From positions 141,128 through 205,127 of the forward strand of contig NZ_LAHO01000005.1 in the NCBI RefSeq assembly GCF_000987775.1: 64,000 bases of DNA. Reading direction: 5' to 3'. This DNA is from Arsukibacterium ikkense. Its GTDB lineage: Bacteria > Pseudomonadota > Gammaproteobacteria > Enterobacterales > Alteromonadaceae. The first letter of the stretch is position 1. Each line of letters starts with the position of its first letter. The notes under the pieces are model-generated. The model was not told the origin of the DNA. It saw only the letters and a list, made by a program, of their open reading frames with translations, and ran no database searches. The translations under genes and the position numbers were made by a program. Below are positions 1 through 8,670 of the stretch, one piece after another.

Positions 1-508
1 TAATGGCACCCCACACCGGCAGGGTAGCGCTGGGGAAATTAATCAGCTGGCCGGAAATTACCACCGCAAACACGGCGTTCACCATTAACAGCACCAGAAA
101 AATCACGATCATAAAGATACTGCGGGCGCGGTTGCCAACGATATCGCCGGTTAACGAACCAATAGATTTTGCTTTGTTGCGGGCGCTGGCCCAGATAGCG
201 CCGGCATCGTGCACCCCGGCAAAGAAAATAGTACCGAATACCACCCATAAAAAGGCCGGCACCCAGCCCCAGATCACTGCTATCGCCGGGCCGATTATCG
301 GTGCCGCACCGGCTACCGAGGTAAAATGGTGGCCCCACAGTATATATTTGTTAGTGGGAACATAGTCGATGCCGTCCTGCATCTCATGCGCAGGAGTGCG
401 AAAGTGCGGGTCAACTTTGAAGATTTTTTCGCAGATAAACTTAGAGTAGACAAAGTAGCCCAGCGCCATGGCGCCTAAGCCCATCAACATCAAAAATATC
501 GCATTCAT
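1..508 (-). CDS. cstA: Carbon starvation protein CstA family, 5' part
   Basis: N-terminal 169 codons of a CstA/BtsT-family inner-membrane transporter (peptide or pyruvate uptake); the rest lies beyond the left edge. The translation starts MNAIFLMLMGLGAMALGYF. It contains the family hallmark HHFTSVAGAAPIIGPAIAV followed by a Trp-rich membrane segment, then a VHDAGAIWASARNKAKSIGS region and further hydrophobic helices. The start ATG at 508 is preceded by an AGAGGG-like ribosome site. Whether it is CstA proper or the BtsT (YjiY) pyruvate transporter cannot be decided from this part. The family call is firm. Confidence 0.9.
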   Translation of the reverse strand, partial: MNAIFLMLMGLGAMALGYFVYSKFICEKIFKVDPHFRTPAHEMQDGIDYVPTNKYILWGHHFTSVAGAAPIIGPAIAVIWGWVPAFLWVVFGTIFFAGVHDAGAIWASARNKAKSIGSLTGDIVGNRARSIFMIVIFLVLLMVNAVFAVVISGQLINFPSATLPVWGAI

Positions 509-591
509 TCAACACCCTCTGGCCAGATACTAAGACTCGATAAGCATAGTACATCAGTCATTAAAGGATAGGGATGCGACTAAAGTCTAAC

Positions 592-618
592 GTCAGTCTG
601 CCTGAAAGGCAGACTGAC
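592..618. repeat. Perfect 12-bp inverted repeat between ydbL and cstA
   Basis: Arms at 592-603 and 607-618 are perfectly complementary around a 3-nt loop. The hairpin lies just after the ydbL stop and before cstA (both minus). No T-run follows on either strand, so it is not a classic intrinsic terminator. It could be an mRNA 3'-end or processing structure for the ydb operon. Confidence 0.6.
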
Positions 619-635
619 AGTGAATAAACGTTGTG

Positions 636-992
636 TTAGCGTTTCTGGATCCATTTACCATCAAGCAAAATAAAGTGGCCGTTGGCAGTGCGTTCTATGG
701 CTTTCTGGCCGGCGATGGCTTCAATTTCGGCTACGCCAATATTGTTTTCCCGGGCCAGACGCGTGTATTCAGCGCGTCGCGCGTCGTTGATCAGTTTAAC
801 GATAGCGGCCGCATCTGCCGAATCGGTAACCGGCGCCAGATAACCGTTGGCCTGCTCACCTACCAGCCCTTGTTCTTTAGCCGGTTGCAGTGCCTGCATG
901 GCTTGTTGTAAGGTCATGGCTAAGGCTGGGACACTAACAGCCAGCATTGCCAGGCAACCCAGCATGGTTAGTTTTTGCGTTAATTTGTTCAT
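636..992 (-). CDS. ydbL: YdbL family periplasmic protein (DUF1318)
   Basis: 118-aa exported protein with an N-terminal signal peptide (MNKLTQKLTMLGCLAMLAVS, cleavage near ALA-MT). The mature part has the YdbL-like pattern, with many short Ala/Gln-rich helices and VGEQANGYLAP. In E. coli YdbL is a periplasmic partner that assists the YdbH-YnbE intermembrane bridge. ATG at 992 is chosen over an upstream ATG because it follows AAGGAGCG at good spacing and begins the signal peptide. It lies 10 bp after ynbE, as the last gene of the ydbH-ynbE-ydbL operon. Confidence 0.85.
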   Translation of the reverse strand: MNKLTQKLTMLGCLAMLAVSVPALAMTLQQAMQALQPAKEQGLVGEQANGYLAPVTDSADAAAIVKLINDARRAEYTRLARENNIGVAEIEAIAGQKAIERTANGHFILLDGKWIQKR

Positions 993-1002
993 CACACGCT
1001 CC

Positions 1003-1191
1003 TTAAAATAGGCCACTGGCATCGCTAAACAGCTCATCTAACTGTTTATCAACCCGGATATAAATTTCATGCTGAATTTTGACGTTCAGATTGATGTTAA
1101 TCGGCTCGTTGGGCAAGGCCACCTCGACCCTGGGGGTACAGGCTGAGACCATCAGCACAGCTGCCAGCGCAGCCAGCGGTATTACCTTCAT
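1003..1191 (-). CDS. ynbE: YnbE-like outer-membrane lipoprotein
   Basis: 62-aa lipoprotein with a short signal peptide and lipobox VSAC-T. The mature peptide includes EVALPNEPININLNVKIQHE, a beta-strand-forming segment. In E. coli YnbE is the outer-membrane lipoprotein that stacks onto the C terminus of YdbH to complete a periplasm-spanning lipid-transfer bridge. Its ATG overlaps the ydbH stop (ATGA), so translation is coupled. Confidence 0.88.
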   Translation of the reverse strand: MKVIPLAALAAVLMVSACTPRVEVALPNEPININLNVKIQHEIYIRVDKQLDELFSDASGLF

Positions 1192-3932
1192 TTCTTTTCT
1201 CCTGCAGCGGGCGCAGCCGCTTGTTTTTGTTGAATATACTGTTGTACCCGTTTTGTTATGGTGTCGTTGAGTTTATTAGTTAATTGCAAGCTGGTGAGCA
1301 TGGCAGGCAAGTCTTCTTCCAGATTGATATTCAGATTAATGGCACGTCCTTGCTGTAAGGCTGGGTTTAACCCTTGTAAGTTCAATGCCAGCAATAATTT
1401 ACCGGAAGTATCATAGCTTACTTCGCTGGCCAGCACGGAAAAATGAAAATCTTCCAGTGCGCTGAACACCGTTTGCATACTTTGATTCGCGATACCTATG
1501 CCGCTGCTTGGAGCAGAGCGGTACTGAATTTTACCGCCAGGCGCTTCGGCGGCGACCCGTCCTGCTTCAACAGTTATTCCGGCCTGGCCAAGGGTTACAG
1601 GAATAGTGCCGGACAGTTTACCCTGGCCTTTGATATCAGTGCTCGGATGCTGCTGCAGTAACTGAGCAATGTCCAAGTGCGTAAGCTGCAGCGTAAGCTG
1701 GTTCTGGCTTTGTGCAAAATCCAGTTGCGTTGCTGTGGTACTTAGCGTGCCGCCCATCAGCTGCAATGACAGTTGCTCTAATGTCAGTACACCGCGCTCA
1801 GGCAGTTCAAATGTTGACTGATAGCCTGCGGCGATTTGCAGTGGCCCCGCGTCCAGGCCATGGTTAATATGGTTAATAACCAGATTAGCTGTTGTCAGCT
1901 GAAACAGCTCGCTTTGCAGCGTCAGCTGCAGATCTGCAGACAGGCCCTGAAATAAGCTGCGATCATAAATGCCGGCCAGATCGCGCAGTTGTAACTGATT
2001 GTTACCCGTTAACTGGCCAGCCTGCCAGTTTAGCTGGCCACTGCCACCAAGCCGGCCACGGTTTAATTCCAGCAGGGCTGGCCAGTCGCTAAAGCTACTG
2101 GCCAGCGGGTTGCCGGCTAACATAAACAGATCGGCCAGTTGCCAGTTAAGGCTGAGTGTCGCATCCTGCCAGTTTAGCTGATGCACCAGGCGCAAGCCGC
2201 TGTCATTATGCAGGTTACCCTGTAATGCCAACGTAATATTGTCGGCCTGCTGCGCCAACTGAGTTGTGGCTTGCCATTGCCAGTGTTGCTGCTTAACCGC
2301 TGCCTGCTGTAAACCTGTAATAGTGGCGTCGATAGCGCTACTTAATTGCAAACCTGTTGCTGCGCTCTGTTGTAGCTGCAAATCGCTAACGTTAACGACC
2401 AGCTGCTCAATACTGCCGGAGGCATGTTGCATATTTTGGATAGTGGCGCTGATCTGACTGGCTAGCTGTAGTGTGTCACGCTGGTGCAGTTGTGTATCTG
2501 CCAGCTTGATAACTGCCGATTTGATAGTAAACTGCGGATGCTGCACGGCCAGACTAAGCTGACTATTATCCAGTAGTTTCAGCTGCCAGTTATCAGCCTG
2601 CCAATGGCCGCTGAGCCCGGTGTGCAATTGCAGTTGGTGCAGGTTAATATTGTGCTCAGGTAACGTCAGCCTGGCTAGGGCTGCGGTTAATGTTGCACTG
2701 GTGATAGTAAGCCTGGGGCTGGCCGCTAAGTTCAGACTTAGCTCGCTGGTCAGAGTAACGGCATTCGGGCCCTCGCTGCTTAACTGCAATTGTAATGGCA
2801 ACGCCGCCAGATCCAGAGCTGCTGTGGCTTCTGAACTGATTGTAAGCTGCACCGGGTTCAGCTGAAGGCCATATTCAGCAAAGGTTGCAGCTAATGCCGG
2901 TTCAGTCAGTGTCGCATTCGCACTGAGCTGCCAACGCTCGACCACCTGATTTTTCAGGCTTAGCTCAGCGCTAAACTCGCCTTTTAGTAGCCCCAGCTGC
3001 GGCAAATAAAATGGATCGGGTGCGCGGGCAATCAGCTTACCAGCAATATCATGGCTGCTTAGCAGCTTGCTAAGATCGCCGTCTGCCGGTAACTGCCAGC
3101 TCAGTTTGCTGTAAAGCTGCACTGGTTGTTGAAATTGCGCCAGCCAGGCTTCGGGCAAGTTAAGCCCCCATTGTTGCAACAGGGCCTGGTTGGCAGGCGA
3201 CGGTGGTGAGATGGCCAGCATCAATTCGGTTTCCGCCAGGTTTTGCCCGGGGTTGAGCTGTTGCTTTAAGCTTAAGCCAAATTGCTGCTCTTGTTGCAGG
3301 GTTAACCTTAACATGGGCTGCGGTGTGGCTTGATAATAGGCGTCTAATACTAACGGGGCTGTCTCTGGCAACGCAGCTGCGGCTGTACTGGTCATAACAA
3401 GTCTGCTCTGCCAGTAGGGATGGCCGGTATTGGCTGCTGCCGCGTTTACCTCGTCGCTATTACGATAGCTGAGCTGACCAGTTAGCTGCAGCTGGCATTG
3501 GCCTGCCGGGCAGGGCAGGTTTAAAACGGTGTCGGTAACGCTGATATAGTGTGGCAGCCAATCGGGCAATTGCCATTGCTTGGGTAAGCTTAAGGCTTTG
3601 TTGTCAGTTTGCGGTGTTGTATGGCTAGCACTGGCCAGCGAGATCTGCCCCGGGCCAACCGTCAGCCGGCTTAGTTTGGGTTTAAACGGTTGCGGCCACT
3701 GCCAGCTGATATTAACATCTTGCAGATCAATCTGATGCCTGACGCCATTTTGCTGCAGGCTAAATTGTAGCCGCCGCAACTGCACGCTGCTTATGGTTAG
3801 CCGGCTAATATCCAGCTGTAAATCACGCACTCCGGCCTGGCTGATTTGCTGTTGTAAATACCAATAGCCAGCTGCAGCTAATACCGGCAAACCGATAACA
3901 AAAATGAGCAGTGCTTTTACTAAACGTCGCAT
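1188..3932 (-). CDS. ydbH: YdbH family AsmA-like intermembrane phospholipid transport protein
   Basis: 914-aa protein anchored by one N-terminal membrane segment (about residues 5-27, LLIFVIGLPVLAAAGYWYL). A very long, repetitive, beta-strand-rich periplasmic region follows, with many Leu/Gln/Ser alternations, as in AsmA-like bridge proteins. YdbH, TamB and YhdP are the partly redundant E. coli proteins that carry phospholipids to the outer membrane. The C-terminal region (about 760-880) carries the conserved YdbH end, after which YnbE is thought to bind. It is the first gene of the ydbH-ynbE-ydbL operon. The three-gene order makes the call secure. Confidence 0.88.
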   Translation of the reverse strand: MRRLVKALLIFVIGLPVLAAAGYWYLQQQISQAGVRDLQLDISRLTISSVQLRRLQFSLQQNGVRHQIDLQDVNISWQWPQPFKPKLSRLTVGPGQISLASASHTTPQTDNKALSLPKQWQLPDWLPHYISVTDTVLNLPCPAGQCQLQLTGQLSYRNSDEVNAAAANTGHPYWQSRLVMTSTAAAALPETAPLVLDAYYQATPQPMLRLTLQQEQQFGLSLKQQLNPGQNLAETELMLAISPPSPANQALLQQWGLNLPEAWLAQFQQPVQLYSKLSWQLPADGDLSKLLSSHDIAGKLIARAPDPFYLPQLGLLKGEFSAELSLKNQVVERWQLSANATLTEPALAATFAEYGLQLNPVQLTISSEATAALDLAALPLQLQLSSEGPNAVTLTSELSLNLAASPRLTITSATLTAALARLTLPEHNINLHQLQLHTGLSGHWQADNWQLKLLDNSQLSLAVQHPQFTIKSAVIKLADTQLHQRDTLQLASQISATIQNMQHASGSIEQLVVNVSDLQLQQSAATGLQLSSAIDATITGLQQAAVKQQHWQWQATTQLAQQADNITLALQGNLHNDSGLRLVHQLNWQDATLSLNWQLADLFMLAGNPLASSFSDWPALLELNRGRLGGSGQLNWQAGQLTGNNQLQLRDLAGIYDRSLFQGLSADLQLTLQSELFQLTTANLVINHINHGLDAGPLQIAAGYQSTFELPERGVLTLEQLSLQLMGGTLSTTATQLDFAQSQNQLTLQLTHLDIAQLLQQHPSTDIKGQGKLSGTIPVTLGQAGITVEAGRVAAEAPGGKIQYRSAPSSGIGIANQSMQTVFSALEDFHFSVLASEVSYDTSGKLLLALNLQGLNPALQQGRAINLNINLEEDLPAMLTSLQLTNKLNDTITKRVQQYIQQKQAAAPAAGEKK

Positions 3933-4066
3933 AGCGTGTCCTGAGGCACCAACCAGTAAGTCATTAACTGGTAAGAATAAACAGTAATGTAGTTAAACCT
4001 ACCTGAATAAGTTCTGAATTAGCAAGGTAGCCTGCTAACGCGGTATTCACCAGTAATTTGTAGTAA

Positions 4067-4096
4067 TTAAAAAAGGGCAGCCCTGCGGCCGCCCTT
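4067..4096 (-). terminator. Rho-independent terminator of the M28 peptidase gene
   Basis: Read on the minus strand, a GC-rich stem of about 10 bp (AAGGGC...GCCCTT outer part, one G-U pair) spans 4073-4096 and is followed by a run of six T. It sits 28 bp past the M28 peptidase stop and insulates it from ydbH. Confidence 0.8.
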
Positions 4097-4123
4097 ATCA
4101 GAATAGCAGTTAATTAAATTAGA

Positions 4124-5818
4124 TTACTGGCGTGCTTCGGCAGACGCATCGCGAATGGCCCGAAATTCGTTGCCATTATACCAGTTTGGCCACTGCCGGC
4201 TGTTCGCCAGTTCGTTACCCACCCGGAAGTACAGGAATAAGTCTTGCTGGGCGCCACGCAAGTCGAAATCGTCACGCCATTCATCCTGCACTTTGTGGTA
4301 GCAACAGCTATTATATTCAGCGCGCTGCGCGGCGCCCCATTCAGCACCGTGTTGATAGTGGTCATTACCGCCTTTAGCATACAGGATAGGCACACCTTTT
4401 TTCGACATATTGAAGTGATCTGACCGATAGGCAATGCCGGCTTCAGGGTTCGGTTCCTGCACCGCATAGCGACCTTGCTGTTCGGTATACTTCACCAGAA
4501 TTTGTTCTACCTCAGTATTGCCCAGGCCAACAATCACCATATCTTTCATCGGGCCGTACATGTTCATTACGTCCATATTGATTGCCGCTGCGGTTTTTTC
4601 AAGCGGGAATACCGGGTTGGCGGCATACCAGGCAGAGCCTAATAAACCACGCTCTTCAGCGGTAACCAGCACAAATACCACCGAGCGCTCTGGCTGCGGT
4701 TGTTTGGCAAAATATTCGGCCAGGGCAATAACAGCGCCAGTGCCACTGGCATTGTCCTGGGCACCATTAAACACTTTGTTGCTCGGGTTAGAAAAATCCA
4801 TGCCAAGATGGTCCCAGTGCGCCATATACAACACGTATTCATCCGGGTATTTGCTGCCTTCAATAAAACCCACTACGTTGCTGGAAGTGAGCTCTCTGAG
4901 GTTGTTGTTTACCGATACCGAGGCTTTAGCATTTAATGGCACGGGCGCAAAATCAGCTTGCAGTGCCTGTTTATGCATAGTGGCTAAGTCGGTGCCAATG
5001 TTCGCGAACAGCTTTTCTGCAGACTCAGTGGTTAACCAACCCTCAACTTTAGAACGGCTCATGTTTTTATCTTCATTCACCAGATCAAATTTGATAGGCG
5101 ATCCATGGGCTACCACTCCCCAGCCATAGCTGGCTGGTGCAGTTTCATGAATAATCAGCGCCATGGCAGCACCCTGACGGGCGGCCTCTTCAAATTTATA
5201 AGTCCAGCGACCGTAGTAGGTCATGGCATTGCCATTAAATAGCTCAGGGTCCTGTGTGGCATAGCCCGGATCGTTGACAAACATCACCACTGTTTTGCCT
5301 TTAACATCCAGCCCTGCATAGTCGTTCCAGTTGTACTCTGGCGCAACAATACCGTAGCCGACAAACACCATCTCGCTTTCTTCCACGCTAACCTGTTCAG
5401 TCACCTGCGTCGTCCAGGCAATCATTTCATCACGGTACTTAAAGCTTCCCGGCAGGTTATCGCCGCTTAAGCGCATGTCGGTAACTTGTTTCGGGTCGAT
5501 TTGTACTAATGATACGGCTTGCTTGTAACTGTCGCCGTCAATCGGCTTTAAGCCAATCCGTCGAAAATTATCTTCCAGATAAGCCACTGTTAGCTCTTCG
5601 CCTTTGGTAGCAGGCGCCCGGCCCTGAAATTCATCAGCAGACAGGGTTTTGATATATTCGCCTAAGCGTGGGTTAAATTCCGTGTCGACCAGCGCCAAGC
5701 CTGCTTCGGTTGTCTGGCTGGCTTCGGTTGACACTTCAGGCTGTTTTGAGCAAGCGCCCAGTGTCAGCATACTGGCTAACGTCAGGCAGAGAATTGAAAA
5801 CTTTTGACATGTTTCCAT
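4124..5818 (-). CDS. M28 family zinc metallopeptidase, lipoprotein
   Basis: 564-aa exported aminopeptidase-like enzyme. The N terminus is a lipoprotein signal (lipobox LGAC, Cys 23). A protease-associated-type insert occupies roughly residues 130-290. The catalytic M28 domain follows, with candidate zinc ligands and catalytic residues H334 (AHWDHLG), D355 (QDNASGTGA), E388-E389 (TAEERG), D416 (NMDVMN) and H468 (YRSDHFN). The expected role is hydrolysis of peptides at the envelope; the substrate is unknown. It is transcribed after the unknown secreted gene at 5893-6489 with a 74-bp gap, and a strong terminator follows. Confidence 0.9.
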   Translation of the reverse strand: METCQKFSILCLTLASMLTLGACSKQPEVSTEASQTTEAGLALVDTEFNPRLGEYIKTLSADEFQGRAPATKGEELTVAYLEDNFRRIGLKPIDGDSYKQAVSLVQIDPKQVTDMRLSGDNLPGSFKYRDEMIAWTTQVTEQVSVEESEMVFVGYGIVAPEYNWNDYAGLDVKGKTVVMFVNDPGYATQDPELFNGNAMTYYGRWTYKFEEAARQGAAMALIIHETAPASYGWGVVAHGSPIKFDLVNEDKNMSRSKVEGWLTTESAEKLFANIGTDLATMHKQALQADFAPVPLNAKASVSVNNNLRELTSSNVVGFIEGSKYPDEYVLYMAHWDHLGMDFSNPSNKVFNGAQDNASGTGAVIALAEYFAKQPQPERSVVFVLVTAEERGLLGSAWYAANPVFPLEKTAAAINMDVMNMYGPMKDMVIVGLGNTEVEQILVKYTEQQGRYAVQEPNPEAGIAYRSDHFNMSKKGVPILYAKGGNDHYQHGAEWGAAQRAEYNSCCYHKVQDEWRDDFDLRGAQQDLFLYFRVGNELANSRQWPNWYNGNEFRAIRDASAEARQ

Positions 5819-5892
5819 AGTGGCTCCAATGTAAACTTGGTTGTTATTAATTGTTTTGTTATTTTGGTTTTCGCTGTGGCTTAAATGCAGGC

Positions 5893-6489
5893 TTAGTCAG
5901 CGTAGCCCCAGGGAACAGATGGCAGCGCCACTTCTTTGGTCAGGTCGAAATCAACCCGGAACTCACGGCCTTCGCGGATCAACCGGTAGCTGAATTTTTC
6001 AGGGTAGATAAACATTTGCCAGATGTTAGTATTGGACTGCGGGATACCGCGGCTGGTAAACAGTTCTTTGGAGTACTGATCCGCATGGAATGACTGCGCG
6101 GTTGCCCAGCCTGCGTCCAGCGTCTGACCGCCATACATGGTTTGGTCGTCGTGGCTGCCATCAGCGTTGCGGTGATCATGCTTTAAGGTTAAACCTGAAC
6201 CTGTTTTGGTGATAATCCAGGTGCGGGAATGATTATCGCCAACATGAAACGGAATTTGTAACTGAGTGTCTGTACATTTGCGCACGTGCATAATTAACGC
6301 ACCTTCAAAACCTGGCGCAGGTGGGTTATTTACGGCGATTTCACCGGCAAAGGCTTTGCCGCAAAGTGCTTTGAGGTTGTTGAAGTAAGCATCATGGCTG
6401 TCGATAGACACTAAAGGGGCGTCCTGAACAATATTGGCGCTGGCGCCTAAGCTGAATATCAGGGCGGTAGCGATAAGAGTCTTTTGCAT
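5893..6489 (-). CDS. Secreted protein of unknown function
   Basis: 198-aa protein with a clear Sec signal peptide (MQKTLIATALIFSLGASA, cleavage about residue 18). I do not recognise the family. Mature features are two cysteines (C43, C72) that could form a disulfide, a His/Asp-rich stretch (KHDHRNADGSHDDQ), and a conserved-looking C-terminal half rich in Phe/Tyr (YPEKFSYRLIREGREFRVDF). Most likely a periplasmic soluble protein. It precedes the M28 lipoprotein in the same direction. The start has a good ribosome site (AAGGAGAAA) 3-5 nt upstream. Confidence 0.75.
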   Translation of the reverse strand: MQKTLIATALIFSLGASANIVQDAPLVSIDSHDAYFNNLKALCGKAFAGEIAVNNPPAPGFEGALIMHVRKCTDTQLQIPFHVGDNHSRTWIITKTGSGLTLKHDHRNADGSHDDQTMYGGQTLDAGWATAQSFHADQYSKELFTSRGIPQSNTNIWQMFIYPEKFSYRLIREGREFRVDFDLTKEVALPSVPWGYAD

Positions 6490-6601
6490 ATTTTTCTCCT
6501 TTTAAGACAGCCGTACTATACCTGTATTGCGTAATAGCATCAAACCTGAGGCTTAAACCGCTATGCTATGGGCTAACATTGCCTGCAACTATGGATTGAT
6601 T

Positions 6602-6874
6602 ATGAAAAACGAACTTGATGGTAAATTATTATTAAATGTCTATGCCAAAGTGGAAAAACATGGCAAGGCAGTAACCACGGATCACGGTGCCGGTTTTAGC
6701 CTGGATGGCTTAACGGTAAGTCAGGGCTTTGATGGTTATGAGGTGTATTTTGCCTCAGCCAAAGTGCAACTTAGCATGGGCTTTCATCATAAATGGCACA
6801 GTGATGCGCAAAACGAAAAAGACATGGATGCGTTTATTGAGCTGATTAAGCATATTAACAACCATTACAATTAG
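6602..6874 (+). CDS. DUF3081-like small protein
   Basis: 90-aa cytoplasmic protein starting MKNELDGKLLLNVYAKVEK. The pattern (MKNELD start, EKHGK, GF.LDGL, DGYEV, HHKWH) resembles the DUF3081 family of Vibrio/Shewanella-type bacteria, recalled from memory. Function unknown. ATG 6602 is preferred over an upstream in-frame ATG at 6563 because it matches the family N terminus. It is followed by the lysC leader region and is separate in regulation as far as can be seen. Confidence 0.7.
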   Translation: MKNELDGKLLLNVYAKVEKHGKAVTTDHGAGFSLDGLTVSQGFDGYEVYFASAKVQLSMGFHHKWHSDAQNEKDMDAFIELIKHINNHYN

Positions 6875-6928
6875 TTGCACTATTAGCCATATCACTAAGG
6901 CGGCATTCAGATATTACTGTTATCATGC

Positions 6929-7027
6929 GGCGCAATATAACCGATGACAATCGGTAGACGTGCGCCAAGCTGATAGACGGCTAAAAGGCTATTGCTATCT
7001 GGCGGCTGCCAAGGTAAAGTGGCCGCC
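6929..7027 (+). other. Structured segment upstream of the lysine riboswitch
   Basis: Two strong stems occur in the 170 bp between the DUF3081 gene and the riboswitch. The first is nested: outer arms 6929-6934/6961-6966 (GGCGCA/TGCGCC) and inner arms 6940-6945/6950-6955 (ACCGAT/ATCGGT, loop GACA) with a symmetric 5x5 internal loop. The second is GGCGGC 7001-7006 paired with GCCGCC 7022-7027. Neither is followed by a T-run. They may be part of the lysC leader, the 3' end of the upstream mRNA, or a small RNA. Confidence 0.4.
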
Positions 7028-7044
7028 GTCAATCATATCTGATA

Positions 7045-7214
7045 GACCAGAAGAGGCGCGTTAACCAGGCAACCTGTGACAGAAGGCTATACTTCGCAGC
7101 GCAGGTCAGGGGGATTAACGCCGAGAAAGTCCGCTATATAGTAGGCGTACTTTCGGTTGGGCAGGCTGAATCCTGCCGACTGTCACCTGTTTGTTTGGTG
7201 GAGAGCTTCTGGCC
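7045..7214 (+). promoter_or_regulatory. Lysine riboswitch (L box) of lysC
   Basis: The closing P1 stem pairs 7047-7053 (CCAGAAG) with 7206-7212 (CTTCTGG). Between them are the conserved L-box elements: GAGGCGCG at 7053-7060, the AGGGGGATTAACGCCGA junction near 7108-7124, TTTCGGTTGGGCAGG, the ACTGTCA segment near 7179-7185, and GGAGAGCTTC at the 3' side. Position about 100 bp before an aspartokinase III gene fits lysine feedback control. The expression platform is not obvious. A 7-bp hairpin at 7251-7270 lies between the aptamer and the ribosome site, without a T-run, so translational control is possible. Confidence 0.92.
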
Positions 7215-7309
7215 TTTGTTATCGATAGCAACGGTCTGTTTTCATTCCCGTTTTGCTGCAATTAGCAAAAGCCATGCTCTGCTTATTTTATTCGTAAGGA
7301 GAGACACCC

Positions 7310-8659
7310 TTGTCCAATCTTATTATTGCAAAATTCGGTGGCACCAGTGTCGCTGATTTTGAGGCGATGTCACGTTGTGCCGACATTATTCTGGCCAATG
7401 CCGCAATACGCGTAGTGGTGGTCAGTGCCAGTTCTGGCGTCACCAATCTGTTAGTTGAAATTACCAAAACCACTAATGTAACCGAGCGCTACGACGCTTA
7501 CGCCGGTATTGAAGCAATTACCCTGGCTGTATTAAACCACCTGGCTCAGCCAGAGCAGGTTGCGCAGGCGATTGAATTGTTGCTGGCAGAACTGAAAGCC
7601 CTGATTGAAAATGGCGGTGCAGTATACAGCAGCGCTCATAAAGATCTTATTCAGTCATTTGGTGAGCGCTTAAGTTCGGCCTTATTCAGTCAGGTGCTGA
7701 GCGAACGTGGTGCTAAGGCGCAGTGTTTTGATATTCGAAGGGTAATGCGCACCGACAGCCGTTTTGGCCGGGCGGAGCCACAGGTTAAGCAAATAGCTGA
7801 GCTGGCCGAAGTGCATTTGCAGCCATTAATAGCCGAGCAGCGTATTGTTACTCAGGGCTTTATTGGCCAGGACGAGTTTGAGCAAACTACAACGCTTGGT
7901 CGTGGCGGGTCCGATTACAGTGCAGCCTTACTGGCCGAAGCGTTGCAGGCCGACACCGTACAAATCTGGACCGATGTCGTCGGGATATTTACCACTGATC
8001 CACGCTTAACCGATCAGGCCCGCTGCATTGCTGAAATCAGTTTTGATGAGGCGGCCGAAATGGCCACCTTCGGAGCCAAGGTGCTACATCCTGCCACCTT
8101 AATACCGGCTATGCGGCGCAATATCGCGGTGTTTGTGGGTTCCAGCCGCGAACCACAAGCTGGTGGTACCTGGATAGCCAAGGAAGTACAACAACGGCCA
8201 CCGTATCGGGCTATTGCGCTGCGTAAGTCGCAAACCCTGATCACCGTAAAAAGCCCCGACATGTTGCATGCTGCCGGCTTTTTAGCCCGGGTGTTCGATA
8301 TTTTAAGCCGGCACCAGATCTCAGTCGATTTGGTAACCACCTCCGAAATCAGTGTGGCGCTAACCCTGGATGAAGGCGGCATGACCAGTGCCTTTAGCCA
8401 TGCAGTAGAACCAGCTTTGCTGGAATTGCGGGCTTTTTGTGACGTGGTGGTAGAGCAGGGCTTAAGCCTGGTGGCAGTGATTGGTAATCATTTACACAGC
8501 AGCAAAGGCATTACCGGTGAGCTGTTTCAAACTCTGGAGCGGATTAACATGCGGCTGATTTGCCATGGTGCGTCCAAGCATAACCTGTGCTTTTTAGTGC
8601 AGGATGCCGATGCACCTGGAGTCGTTAAACAACTGCACTCACGTTTATTTAGCCTCTGA
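7310..8659 (+). CDS. lysC: Lysine-sensitive aspartokinase III
   Basis: 449 aa, the same length as E. coli LysC. It phosphorylates aspartate in the first step of the lysine/methionine/threonine and DAP pathways. The amino-acid-kinase domain begins KFGGTSVADF (residues 8-17) and has the GRGGSDYSAALLAEAL substrate/nucleotide region. C-terminal ACT domains (about 300-449, e.g. SPDMLHAAGFLARVFDIL) bind lysine. The start codon is TTG at 7310, fixed by TAAGGAG at 7295-7301 with 8-nt spacing. It is regulated by the lysine riboswitch immediately upstream and ends in its own terminator. Confidence 0.95.
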   Translation: MSNLIIAKFGGTSVADFEAMSRCADIILANAAIRVVVVSASSGVTNLLVEITKTTNVTERYDAYAGIEAITLAVLNHLAQPEQVAQAIELLLAELKALIENGGAVYSSAHKDLIQSFGERLSSALFSQVLSERGAKAQCFDIRRVMRTDSRFGRAEPQVKQIAELAEVHLQPLIAEQRIVTQGFIGQDEFEQTTTLGRGGSDYSAALLAEALQADTVQIWTDVVGIFTTDPRLTDQARCIAEISFDEAAEMATFGAKVLHPATLIPAMRRNIAVFVGSSREPQAGGTWIAKEVQQRPPYRAIALRKSQTLITVKSPDMLHAAGFLARVFDILSRHQISVDLVTTSEISVALTLDEGGMTSAFSHAVEPALLELRAFCDVVVEQGLSLVAVIGNHLHSSKGITGELFQTLERINMRLICHGASKHNLCFLVQDADAPGVVKQLHSRLFSL

Positions 8660-8670
8660 TAGCCGCATCA

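Noticed and set aside
3..365. 120-codon plus-strand frame at the left edge
   Set aside because: It is the antisense of the partial cstA gene, whose minus-strand translation has clear CstA motifs.
4518..5129. 203-codon plus-strand frame
   Set aside because: Lies wholly antisense to the M28 peptidase; no ribosome site and no recognisable protein pattern.
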